DNA from: Nocardioides carbamazepini | GTDB taxonomy: Bacteria > Actinomycetota > Actinomycetes > Propionibacteriales > Nocardioidaceae | DNA length: 64,000 nucleotides | Direction: 5' to 3' | NCBI RefSeq assembly: GCF_024614185.1 | Contig: NZ_JAHTLF010000016.1 | Location: 1,240,001 to 1,304,000 of the forward strand | Shown here: piece by piece, positions 9,265 through 16,901 of the stretch | Layout: the number at the start of each line of letters is the position of its first letter | How positions within the stretch are numbered: position 1 is the stretch's first letter | The notes under the pieces: generated by a model | Told to the model about the DNA's origin: nothing | The model's input: the letters and a program-made list of their open reading frames with translations, nothing else | Database searches by the model: none | Translations under genes and position numbers: made by a program

Positions 9265-9945
9265 TTGGCGGCGTGCCTCAGCGAATGAGGGCTGATGTAC
9301 CGAGGGATCTGCGCGGCCTTCGCGATGCGTTGTGCCAGCTGGTGCATATCGCGCGGGGGTCAATCGGCTTGCACGAAGCCGGGCGCGGCACGAGAGGGCC
9401 GGTGGAGCGTTCGCCGCGGCAAGCCTTCAGATCCGCAGCACCGGGACGGTCAGCGCATAGCGCCGGGCTCGCTCTGGCCTTTCCGATGGGACGCAGCACT
9501 CGATGGCCGCGCAGCAGGTCGGTGTAGTCCTCGAACCGCACTGCACCTGCTGCCGAGTCGCACAGCGGTTGATTCCAAGTAGGTCGGCAAGCGCGCCGTG
9601 GTGGATCGTGATGGTCCGTGCGACCTGCATGGAGCCTGATCAGTTCCAGGCGGTTCAAGCCTTGGGTCCCTGGACTCGTCGCTGTCCACCTCCCGCGGCC
9701 GCGCGCACACGGCGGGATCTCTCGGGATGGTGCCGTCGATAGCGGCGAACCGGAAGTAGCCTTGGGCAGCGCGCATCATCGTCGTGCTCACTTGGAGTCC
9801 ATCAGACCGACCTCACGGGGCTGGCGGATGTGGAAGCTCAACGAGGCTCGTGGATTCCGATCAGCGAGTCGAGCCCGTTCGCCTCGCATCATTCGAACCG
9901 CTGCCCGAGCTGCGACGCGTACGAGGCGTGGGTTGAGTTCATGAA
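9265..9945 (-). pseudogene. Tyrosine recombinase/integrase remnant
   Basis: Pieces of an actinobacterial phage-type integrase can be read in order on the minus strand, spread over different frames. They are an N-terminal SAM-like part (THASYASQLGQRFE, stop, CEANGLDSLIG), then GYFRFAAIDGTIPRDPAV, then LNRLELIRL, HHGALADLLGINR, RGHRVLRPIGK and finally IPRYISPHSLRHAA. At least four frameshifts and an in-frame TGA at 9889-9891 break it, and the part after HSLRHAA with the catalytic Tyr is lost. It marks the island as a dead mobile element. The remaining sequence to 10178 holds no gene I can support. Confidence 0.8.
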
Positions 9946-10178
9946 GGACGGTGGGAATGGCAGCGAGGCGCCGACCTGGGTGTCGTGGACATGGTCCGCC
10001 TCACACGGCGATTTCGAGGCGCCTGGTCGCGCTCGCCGCCAACCCCGTCGGGCCTCCGGACCTCGTGACGGTACGCAGCGGCCGGCGTGATCGTGTCCGG
10101 TCGTGGCTACCGTTGACGCAGGCTGTGAGTACGCCGCGGGGCGTCGAAGTCCACTAAAACGCGAAGGCGTGCATGAGG

Positions 10179-11669
10179 TCAGATCGTGTCGTAGAGGTCG
10201 ACGTTGAGCGACATGCCGGGCGGCTGGGGGTAGCACTCGCCGATGACGGTGCCGTCGCGGGCGCGCAGTAGCTCGACACGGGTGGTGCCGCGGGGAGTGA
10301 CGACGCGAGCCAGGCCGTGGGGCGTGATCCAGCGGTAGGCGGTGAGGGCGAGCTGGCGCACCTGGTAGCCGCCGCCTCCGTCGGGAAGGTGGCCGTGGGT
10401 CTTGAATCGATGGTGTTGTCGGGTGAGGGGCGCGGCGTTGTGGTCGCCGGTCTGTCTCGGTGGGCCGCCGCGGGCGGGTGGGACGTAGGGGGTGGGATGG
10501 TCCAGGTCGAAGCGACCGCCGACCCCCGCTCCGTTGGAGGAGTGGGGGAACACGTCGCCGCACATGCGCTGGATGGCGCGCTCGCGGACGGCGGTGGGGT
10601 GCTCGTAGGCGTTCACGCTGGTGACGCCGGCCAGGTCGAGGACGGGCTGGAGGGTGATGTCGCGACGGCCGAGCAGGTCGGTCAGCTGCTGGAGGAGGAA
10701 CGGGCCCAGGCCCTCGACCCGTGCCACGCCGGGCAGGCCGGTCAGCGTGAGGGCCGAGACGTGGACGTGCACGACCGCCTTGCGGCTGCGGGAGGGAGTC
10801 CTGGGCTCGGCGGGCGGGGTCTCGTCGGCCGGATCCGGGGACGGCTCGCGCAGGCCGTCGAGGAACGCGGCCGCGGCGTGCGGGTCGGCCAGCAGGGCGA
10901 GGGCTTCGGCCCGGAGCTGCGCGCGGGTGGCGGGCTCCTCGTCCTCGGCGCGCTCCTGGTGGGTCTCGAGCGCGTCGGCGAGGTCGTCGATGACCGCGTC
11001 CAGCTCGACGGCCGCACCGGCGGGCAGCTTCGCGGAGATCCGCCGGGTGGCGGCCTCGCCGCCGCCGACGGCGCACGGATCGAGGACGTCGCCGGGCCGG
11101 GGCCGGGAGAGCCAGCACCCGGTCTTCTTGGCGTCGGCGTCGACCCGTGCCTGGTGGGCGGCCAGGTCGGCCTCGATCACCTTGGCCTCGGCGATCCGCA
11201 GGATCCGGCCGGGGGACTCGTCGACCGCGGCGGCGACGGCGGCGTCGACCAACCGCACCGCGTCGCGGTCCAGCTCGCGGGCCATCACCGCGACCTTGCG
11301 TGCCAGCCAGACCGGCATCGCCAGCTCGAGCACCTGCCGCCACAGCAACGGGAGCCGGTGGCGCAGGTCGAGGGCACCGGCAGCGAGGTGCTGGGTGCTG
11401 ATGTGCCCGGACCGGAGAGCGATCGCGAGCTCGGCCAGGCACAGCTCGGCGACCTCGGGAGTGCCGTCGCCGCCGAGCCGGACCAGGCGGTCGCCGCCCT
11501 TCGTCACCGGCATGGCGCCGGGCTTGGTCTGGGGGTCGTCGCTGTTGCGGTCGCACCACTCGAGGACCAGGAGCAGCTGGTCGACCTCGGCCCGTCGTCG
11601 CTCGGTCAGGTTGGACTCGGCGGCAGACAGCAGCTCCGCTGCTGACAGATCGTCGAGGTCCTGGTGCAT
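10179..11669 (-). CDS. DUF222/HNH endonuclease domain protein (13E12 family)
   Basis: A 496-aa protein with an N-terminal DUF222 region (to about residue 350) and a C-terminal HNH-like site FDLDHPTPYVPP...DHNAAPLTRQHHRFKTH. The usual zinc cysteines of the HNH in this family (CRFPGC, LCRxHH) are not seen here, so it is a variant. These genes are abundant in mycobacteria and Nocardioides, often near mobile DNA, and their function is not established. I chose the ATG giving MHQDLDDLSAAELL; the open frame extends further upstream but with improbable composition. A second family member is at 41433-42743. Confidence 0.85.
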   Translation of the reverse strand: MHQDLDDLSAAELLSAAESNLTERRRAEVDQLLLVLEWCDRNSDDPQTKPGAMPVTKGGDRLVRLGGDGTPEVAELCLAELAIALRSGHISTQHLAAGALDLRHRLPLLWRQVLELAMPVWLARKVAVMARELDRDAVRLVDAAVAAAVDESPGRILRIAEAKVIEADLAAHQARVDADAKKTGCWLSRPRPGDVLDPCAVGGGEAATRRISAKLPAGAAVELDAVIDDLADALETHQERAEDEEPATRAQLRAEALALLADPHAAAAFLDGLREPSPDPADETPPAEPRTPSRSRKAVVHVHVSALTLTGLPGVARVEGLGPFLLQQLTDLLGRRDITLQPVLDLAGVTSVNAYEHPTAVRERAIQRMCGDVFPHSSNGAGVGGRFDLDHPTPYVPPARGGPPRQTGDHNAAPLTRQHHRFKTHGHLPDGGGGYQVRQLALTAYRWITPHGLARVVTPRGTTRVELLRARDGTVIGECYPQPPGMSLNVDLYDTI

Positions 11670-11721
11670 GAGGACAGCACAGCACCTACCCCCGACACAA
11701 AGGGGGCGCTTGGGCCACGCG

Positions 11722-12504
11722 CTACGGAACCATCTCCTCGCCGGGCAGCCGGGCGGCGATCCGCTGCCGGATCGTGGCAGCAGCCAGGTTGGCCCGCTCC
11801 GTGGCGATGGTGGTGTCGTCACCGTGGCCGGTGTGGACCACGGTGTCGGCGGGCAGGTCGAACAGCCGGGCCCGGATCGATGCCTCGAGGGTGGGGCGGT
11901 CGCTGTAGGAGCGCCCGGTCGCTCCCGGACCGCCGTGGAAGAGGGTGTCGCCGGTGAACACGCACCCCAGGTCGGGGGCGTACAGACACACTGCTCCCGG
12001 GGCGTGGCCCGGGGTGTGGATCACCCGCAGTGAGGTGCCGGCGACCTCGATGACCTGCCCGTCGGACAGGTCGACGTCCCACAGGTAACCGCCCTGTCCG
12101 GACGGGTCACCCCCGTGGGTGAGCTCCCACAGCGGCTTGTCGTGGGGGTGCAGCAGGATCGGCGCCCCCGCCCCGTCGTTGAGGGCCTCCCGCAACGCGG
12201 GCGCCACGCGGACGTGGTCGTCGTGGGCGTGGGTGCAGATGATCGCCTTCACCCGTCGCCCGGCGACCACCGCGAGGATGTCCTCGACCGAGTGGGGCGC
12301 ATCGATGACCACGCACTCGGTGTCGTCACCGACAACCCACACGTTGTTGTCGACCTCGAACGTCTCCCCGTCCAACGAGAACGTGCCCGACGTGACCGCG
12401 TGATCGACCCGCACCGACGACCCAGCCGGTGACCCAGCCGACGATCCAGCCGACGATCCAGCCGGTGAGCCAGCCGGTGATCCAGCCGGTGAGCCAGCGG
12501 TCAC
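11722..12504 (-). CDS. MBL-fold metallo-hydrolase, partner of the mycothiol formaldehyde dehydrogenase
   Basis: Metallo-beta-lactamase-fold hydrolase of 260 aa with the dinuclear metal motif THAHDDH, a further ligand in HTPGHAPG, and the Asp in FTGDTLF. It overlaps the preceding mycothiol dehydrogenase gene by 4 bp. The same gene order (mscR followed by an MBL gene) occurs in mycobacteria, where the hydrolase is proposed to act on S-formylmycothiol or related thioesters. The N-terminal 30 residues are a low-complexity SPAG/SSAG repeat made by six 12-bp units, so the true start may be the GTG at about 12411 before RVDHAVTSGTF. Confidence 0.85.
   Translation of the reverse strand: MTAGSPAGSPAGSPAGSSAGSSAGSPAGSSVRVDHAVTSGTFSLDGETFEVDNNVWVVGDDTECVVIDAPHSVEDILAVVAGRRVKAIICTHAHDDHVRVAPALREALNDGAGAPILLHPHDKPLWELTHGGDPSGQGGYLWDVDLSDGQVIEVAGTSLRVIHTPGHAPGAVCLYAPDLGCVFTGDTLFHGGPGATGRSYSDRPTLEASIRARLFDLPADTVVHTGHGDDTTIATERANLAAATIRQRIAARLPGEEMVP
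12422..12493. repeat. 12-bp tandem repeat (six units)
   Basis: Six imperfect copies of CCAGCCGGTGAT or CCAGCCGACGAT run head to tail inside the first codons of the MBL gene and encode SPAG/SSAG tetrapeptides. The unit is a multiple of three, so copy-number change would not shift the frame. Confidence 0.85.
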
Positions 12505-13616
12505 AGGATCACGACCGAGCGGAGCACGTCACCGTGGTGCATCTTCGCGAACGCGGCCTCGATGTCGTCGATGCCGATCTCCTCGGTCACGAACGCGTCC
12601 AGGTCCAGACGGCCCTGCTGGTAGAGGTCGACCAGCATCGGGAAGTCCCGGCTGGGCAGGCAGTCGCCGTACCAGCTGGACTTCAACGCACCACCACGTC
12701 CGAACACGTCGATCAACGGCAGGTCCGGGACCTTCATGTCCGGGGTCGGGACACCGACCAGGACCACGGTGCCGGCCAGGTCACGGGCGTAGAACGCCTG
12801 CTTCCACGTCTCGGGACGACCCACCGCCTCGACCACCACATCGGCACCCTCAGCACCCTCGTAGACCTCGCCACAGATCCGCTTGATCTCCGCTACCGGA
12901 TCGCACTGGCTGGAGTCGACGGTGTGGGTCGCGCCCATCTCACGCGCCTTGGCGAGCTTCTTCGCGTCGATGTCGACCGCGATGATCGGGCTGGCGCCTG
13001 CCAACGCGGCACCCGCGATCGCGGCCACCCCCACCCCACCGCAGCCGATCACCGCGATCGACTTCCCCCGGGTGATGCCACCGGTGTTGATCGCGGCCCC
13101 GATGCCGGCCATCACCCCACACCCCAACAGACCCACCGCGGCCGGACGGGCCGAGGCGTCGACCTTGGTGCACTGACCGGCCGCGACCAGGGTCTTCTCC
13201 GCGAACGCGCCGATCCCCAACGCGGGCGAGAGCTCGGTCCCCGCATCCGGCCCCTCGGCCAGGGTCATCCTCTGCTTCGCGTTGTGGGTGTTGAAGCAGT
13301 ACTGCAGATCACCACGCCGGCAGGCCCGGCACTCACCACACACCGCCCGCCAGTTCAACACCACGAAGTCACCCACCGCGACCGAGGTGACATCCGCACC
13401 GACCGCCTCCACGATGCCCGAGGCCTCGTGGCCCAACAAGAACGGGAACTCGTCGTTGATCCCACCCTCGCGGTAGTGCAGATCGGTGTGGCACACCCCG
13501 CACGAGAGGACCTTCACCACCGCCTCACCCGGCCCCGGGTCCGGCACATTGATCGTCACGACCTCCACCGGCGCACCCTTGACCCGCGCCACCACGGCCT
13601 TGACCTGCTGACTCAT
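12501..13616 (-). CDS. mscR: S-(hydroxymethyl)mycothiol dehydrogenase (mycothiol-dependent formaldehyde dehydrogenase)
   Basis: Zinc-dependent medium-chain dehydrogenase of 371 aa that oxidises the formaldehyde-mycothiol adduct to S-formylmycothiol with NAD. The catalytic-zinc motif CGVCHTDLHYREGG contains Cys42. The second ligand region is LGHEASG, and the structural-zinc lobe is CGECRACRRGDLQYC. The Rossmann motif is VIGCGGVGVAA. Its start codon directly abuts the stop of the DUF5107 gene, and it overlaps the MBL gene, so it is the penultimate gene of the long Rieske operon. That position ties it to formaldehyde made by the oxygenase. Mycothiol use restricts the host to Actinobacteria. Confidence 0.93.
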   Translation of the reverse strand: MSQQVKAVVARVKGAPVEVVTINVPDPGPGEAVVKVLSCGVCHTDLHYREGGINDEFPFLLGHEASGIVEAVGADVTSVAVGDFVVLNWRAVCGECRACRRGDLQYCFNTHNAKQRMTLAEGPDAGTELSPALGIGAFAEKTLVAAGQCTKVDASARPAAVGLLGCGVMAGIGAAINTGGITRGKSIAVIGCGGVGVAAIAGAALAGASPIIAVDIDAKKLAKAREMGATHTVDSSQCDPVAEIKRICGEVYEGAEGADVVVEAVGRPETWKQAFYARDLAGTVVLVGVPTPDMKVPDLPLIDVFGRGGALKSSWYGDCLPSRDFPMLVDLYQQGRLDLDAFVTEEIGIDDIEAAFAKMHHGDVLRSVVIL

Positions 13617-15167
13617 CTACTTCTCCTGTTCGGTGGATTCGAGGATCGAGGTGGCCCAGAGGCCGTGGACGGTGGCGTCCGCGCACTCGCCCGAGCGTCG
13701 TACGGCGTCCGCCGCGTCGGCGGCACGACCGCGGTCCAGTGCGACCTCGGCCGTGAGCAGCCAGTACCGCGCCGTGCCGTCCTGGCCGGCCTGCGCCATG
13801 CGCTCCAGCACCTGGTGGGCATCGATCGTGCGGCGGGCGGCGATGAGCGCCCCGATCGCCTCCACACCGAGCTCGACCTCGCTCGGCTGTGTGCGGTGCG
13901 CGCGCAGGTAGCGAACGGCTGCGGCGTCGCGGTCGCCGCGGGCGAGCGCGACGAGGGCGAGGTTGCGGTCCGACCAGGCGGTGGGGCGCAGGGAGTACGA
14001 CCACGACCACCGGGCCGCCGCCTCGTCGAGGTCGCCCTGGAGGAAGGCGATCTCGCCGGAGCGGAGGTGGACGCGCCAGTCGCCGAGCGCCTCCTGGCGA
14101 CGGGCGCGCCGGAGCTGTGACTGCCAGGGGAAGCCGGCGGGCTCGCCCACGTCACCGGGGTGCACCCGGTCGGCGGCGCCGAGGCCTTCGTCGCGCAGCA
14201 GGTGCAGCCACTGGGAGCCCACTTCGTCGCGCTGCCGTGTGGCGACCTCCTGATGCTCCAACGCGGGCACCGGGGTGACGGCCGTCGAGAAGGGCGCCTC
14301 GGCGCCCTCGGCATCGAGGCGGGCGAGCTCCAGCGCCACCCACGCGCTGCCCTGGGCGATCAGGCCGCCTCGCCAGCTCGGCACCGGGTCGTCGAGGGCG
14401 GCGACCACACAGCGCTCCTCGGCGCTGTCCAGCCGATCGTCGTCCGCCCCCGGCGCGAGCACGAACCAGCTCACCATGCCGTCGGTCCCCGCCGGGCGGG
14501 TCACCCGGTCCCGGATGCCGGGCAGCAGGCCGCCGGCCACACCGTCGACGAGCAGCCGCGGTGCCGGCACGGCAAGGTCGGGGGCCAGGGGCGTCTGCCG
14601 TACGACCACGACCAGACGTGCCGGTGCCCCGACCAGGTGGAGGTCGACCTGCGTCAGGTGGTGCGAGGCACGTTCCAGCTGCCACCACCGGAGTCGGTCG
14701 CCGCCAAGCCGGCTGGTCAGGCCGAGGGCGGCGGGCACCGGCTCGAGCGCCCACGGCGAGCGGGGGAACGGGCTGGTGTTGAGCTCGATCCCACCTCGCA
14801 GTCCGATGCCACGGACGTCGTCGCGACTCGAGACGCACTGCGGCACGGCCCGCCAGGACACTCCTCCCGGGCCCTCCAGCTCGACGATCCGGCCACCGTG
14901 GCCGAGATCCACGCTGACGCGGAGGTCCGCCGAGCGGAGATCGACCCGGTGGGGCGGGCGCCCGGGCGGCTCGGGGAGCACGCCGCCGGACCAGTGGCTG
15001 TACGGGTACGACGAGAACGGCTGGTCGCGCAGCGGGTGGTGCGGGGGCAGCGCGGAGCCCCGGTCCAGCGGCGAGAGCCGGCTCGGCGTCAGCACCGCTG
15101 CCTCGGGGCCGGGGGCGGCGCGGGAGTCTCGGGCGAGCGCCGGGGCGATCTCGCGCAGGGTGCTCAT
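13617..15167 (-). CDS. DUF5107 and tetratricopeptide protein
   Basis: A 516-aa cytoplasmic protein. The N-terminal two thirds resemble DUF5107, a domain with aldose-epimerase-like beta fold found in carbohydrate-utilisation loci (motifs GGRIVELEGPGG and GLRGGIELNTSPFPRSPW). The last about 190 residues are helical and TPR-like (for example SGEIAFLQGDLDEAAARW). No catalytic residues can be assigned. It overlaps the NIPSNAP gene by 4 bp and abuts mscR, so it is transcribed with the oxygenase system. Its presence hints at a sugar-like substrate. The start ATG follows from that overlap; the frame is open further upstream. Confidence 0.7.
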   Translation of the reverse strand: MSTLREIAPALARDSRAAPGPEAAVLTPSRLSPLDRGSALPPHHPLRDQPFSSYPYSHWSGGVLPEPPGRPPHRVDLRSADLRVSVDLGHGGRIVELEGPGGVSWRAVPQCVSSRDDVRGIGLRGGIELNTSPFPRSPWALEPVPAALGLTSRLGGDRLRWWQLERASHHLTQVDLHLVGAPARLVVVVRQTPLAPDLAVPAPRLLVDGVAGGLLPGIRDRVTRPAGTDGMVSWFVLAPGADDDRLDSAEERCVVAALDDPVPSWRGGLIAQGSAWVALELARLDAEGAEAPFSTAVTPVPALEHQEVATRQRDEVGSQWLHLLRDEGLGAADRVHPGDVGEPAGFPWQSQLRRARRQEALGDWRVHLRSGEIAFLQGDLDEAAARWSWSYSLRPTAWSDRNLALVALARGDRDAAAVRYLRAHRTQPSEVELGVEAIGALIAARRTIDAHQVLERMAQAGQDGTARYWLLTAEVALDRGRAADAADAVRRSGECADATVHGLWATSILESTEQEK

Positions 15168-15490
15168 GGCGCCCCGAAGGGCGGGGAGAACAACGCCGGG
15201 ATGAGCAGCCGCATCCGACGCTGCACGATGAGGTGGCCGAACTCCGCGGCGAAGGTCGTCCACGCCTCGTCGGCGTCCAGCGCCCGGCGACGCCGGGCCC
15301 GGTCGTCGTGGTCGGCGAATCCCCACACCTGGACCATCGTGTCCATGTCGCCGCCGGCCTCGCTGGTCCAGCACCCGACGAGCGTGCCGAGGTGGCGGCG
15401 CAGCACTGCCAGCCCCCGCTCGTCGTACGCCGCCAGGAGGGCCGGGACCTTGCCGACCTGGATCCGGTAGCTCTGCTCCTCGAGGATCAT
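15164..15490 (-). CDS. NIPSNAP family protein
   Basis: A 108-aa dimeric alpha/beta-barrel (ferredoxin-like) protein of the NIPSNAP family, beginning MILEEQSYRIQVGKVPALLA and containing MDTMVQVWGFAD. NIPSNAP proteins often accompany catabolic operons in actinobacteria, but their biochemical role is unknown. It overlaps the Rieske gene and the DUF5107 gene by 4 bp each, so translation is probably coupled. Confidence 0.8.
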   Translation of the reverse strand: MILEEQSYRIQVGKVPALLAAYDERGLAVLRRHLGTLVGCWTSEAGGDMDTMVQVWGFADHDDRARRRRALDADEAWTTFAAEFGHLIVQRRMRLLIPALFSPPFGAP

Positions 15491-16629
15491 CGCGGGCCCG
15501 TGCCGGCCGCGACCTGCTCCCGGGTGGACTCGAGCTCGACCTTCTCGAGGACCTTCCACACCTCGTCGACGCCCTTGGCCGCGGCCGCGTCGAGCTCGCG
15601 GATCCAGCGCCGCCACAGGATCATCGCCTTGTCGGGCATGATCGACAGCTCCTCGGCGGCGTCGCCGATCCGGGCCGGCTGGTGGCTGGAGACGACGGGG
15701 AGGTCCTCGCCCAGCACCATGTCCTGGAGCTGGAGGTGCACCTCGTCGGCCGAGTCGTCGACGGTGTGGCAGGTGAACCAGTAGCTGCGGCTGGTGACCT
15801 CGTCGATCGGTGTCGCGTGCATGAAGATCTGGGTCGAGAAGGTGTCGGACCACTGGAACTTCAAGGTGATCGTGAACGGCATCTCGATGACGTACTCCGC
15901 CGGCGGCAGCATCCGGGAGTTCTCGTCGGCGGGCGGGCCGTAGGTGTCGGTGCCGGGGTTGTGGGCCAGGAAGGTCTCGGTCTTCCAGCGCAGCCGGCGG
16001 TCGTGCAGGTCCATCGGGAACACCGGGAAGACCGTGTTGGGCGGCGCGCCCAGCGTGCCCTGGTGGGTGAACGGGAAGTGGGTGACGTCCATGAAGTTCT
16101 CCATGCGTCGCCCCGACGAGCACGGCCAGGTGTAGGGCTCGCCCAGGATGCAGTGCATGGCCTCGTCGGACCAGCCCTCGAACTCGGGCAGCACGGTGTC
16201 GGCAGAGCCGTCCAGCCGCACCCAGACCAGGTCGTAGCGGACCTCGCAGTCGTACTTCGTGAGCGCCGCGCGGGCCGGCTTGGTCTGGTCGGCGGGCATC
16301 GAGGGGATCTCGGTGCACGTCCCCGCCGCGTCGAAGCACCAGCCGTGGTAGCGGCACCGCAGGCCGTCGTCCTCGGCCCAGCCGAGGGTGAGCGCCACGC
16401 CGCGGTGCGGGCAACGGTCCTCGAAGGCGATCACCTGGCCGCCGATCTCGGCGATGCCGATCTGCTCGCCCAGCAGGGTCGTGCGCAGCGGCCCGCGGCC
16501 ACCGGGCTTGGCCTCGCGCAGCTCGTGCAGCGTGGCGACCGGGTGCCAGAACAGGCGCCAGGTCTCCGCGTTGGTGTTGAGGTCGTAGCCGGCCTGGCCG
16601 GCCTCGGGGCGGGTGGTGGAAACGGACAC
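15487..16629 (-). CDS. Rieske non-heme iron oxygenase, alpha subunit
   Basis: Terminal oxygenase of 380 aa. The N-terminal Rieske [2Fe-2S] ligands are in CPHRG and CRYHGW (around residues 75-100). The mononuclear iron site is ENFMDVTHFPFTH near residue 185, with the bridging Asp and two His. There is no separate beta subunit, which fits alpha-only oxygenases of the demethylase type (dicamba, vanillate and N-demethylase relatives). The GTG start has AAGGAG six bases upstream. Ferredoxin and ferredoxin reductase genes lie directly upstream and an mscR gene downstream. I infer an O- or N-demethylase producing formaldehyde. Confidence 0.9.
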   Translation of the reverse strand: MSVSTTRPEAGQAGYDLNTNAETWRLFWHPVATLHELREAKPGGRGPLRTTLLGEQIGIAEIGGQVIAFEDRCPHRGVALTLGWAEDDGLRCRYHGWCFDAAGTCTEIPSMPADQTKPARAALTKYDCEVRYDLVWVRLDGSADTVLPEFEGWSDEAMHCILGEPYTWPCSSGRRMENFMDVTHFPFTHQGTLGAPPNTVFPVFPMDLHDRRLRWKTETFLAHNPGTDTYGPPADENSRMLPPAEYVIEMPFTITLKFQWSDTFSTQIFMHATPIDEVTSRSYWFTCHTVDDSADEVHLQLQDMVLGEDLPVVSSHQPARIGDAAEELSIMPDKAMILWRRWIRELDAAAAKGVDEVWKVLEKVELESTREQVAAGTGPR

Positions 16630-16667
16630 GGTGATCTCCTTCGGGTTGGCTCGGTCAGGCGAATCAG

Positions 16668-16901
16668 TCAGGCGAACAGGTCGATCTCGGCGCCCGAGCG
16701 GGCCACCGCGATGCAGAGGGTCGGGCAGTTGCGGGCGGCGCGGACGACGTCGTCGAGGTCGGCACGGCCGGCGTCCGGGCGGACGACGGCGTAGCCCGCG
16801 GTGTCGACCTCGAAGGCCTGCGGGGCGATCGCCGCGCACATGCCGGAGGCGCAGCACTCGGTGATGTCGATGGTGATCTGGACGGTGGGTGACTCGGTCA
16901 T
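16668..16901 (-). CDS. Single-cluster ferredoxin
   Basis: A 77-aa electron carrier with the CX5C...CP pattern of P450-type 3Fe-4S/4Fe-4S ferredoxins: Cys16, Cys22 and Cys59 followed by Pro60. The additional Cys17 and Cys63 are unusual and might allow a fourth ligand. It would carry electrons from the neighbouring reductase (4-bp overlap) to the Rieske oxygenase, whose gene begins 38 bp downstream. Pairing of this ferredoxin class with a Rieske oxygenase is less common than a Rieske-type ferredoxin. Confidence 0.9.
   Translation of the reverse strand: MTESPTVQITIDITECCASGMCAAIAPQAFEVDTAGYAVVRPDAGRADLDDVVRAARNCPTLCIAVARSGAEIDLFA

Noticed and set aside
9830..10090. Plus-strand 86-aa ORF
   Set aside because: The opposite strand carries the integrase N-terminal remnant; the plus frame has no ribosome-binding site or motif.
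12422..12493. CRISPR-like repeats
   Set aside because: Units are 12 bp, directly adjacent, without spacers, and are coding. No CRISPR array or cas gene is visible in the window.
12429..14120. Plus-strand frame over the MBL/mscR/DUF5107 genes
   Set aside because: Antisense shadow of well-supported genes; composition rich in Asp, Arg and His typical of such shadows.
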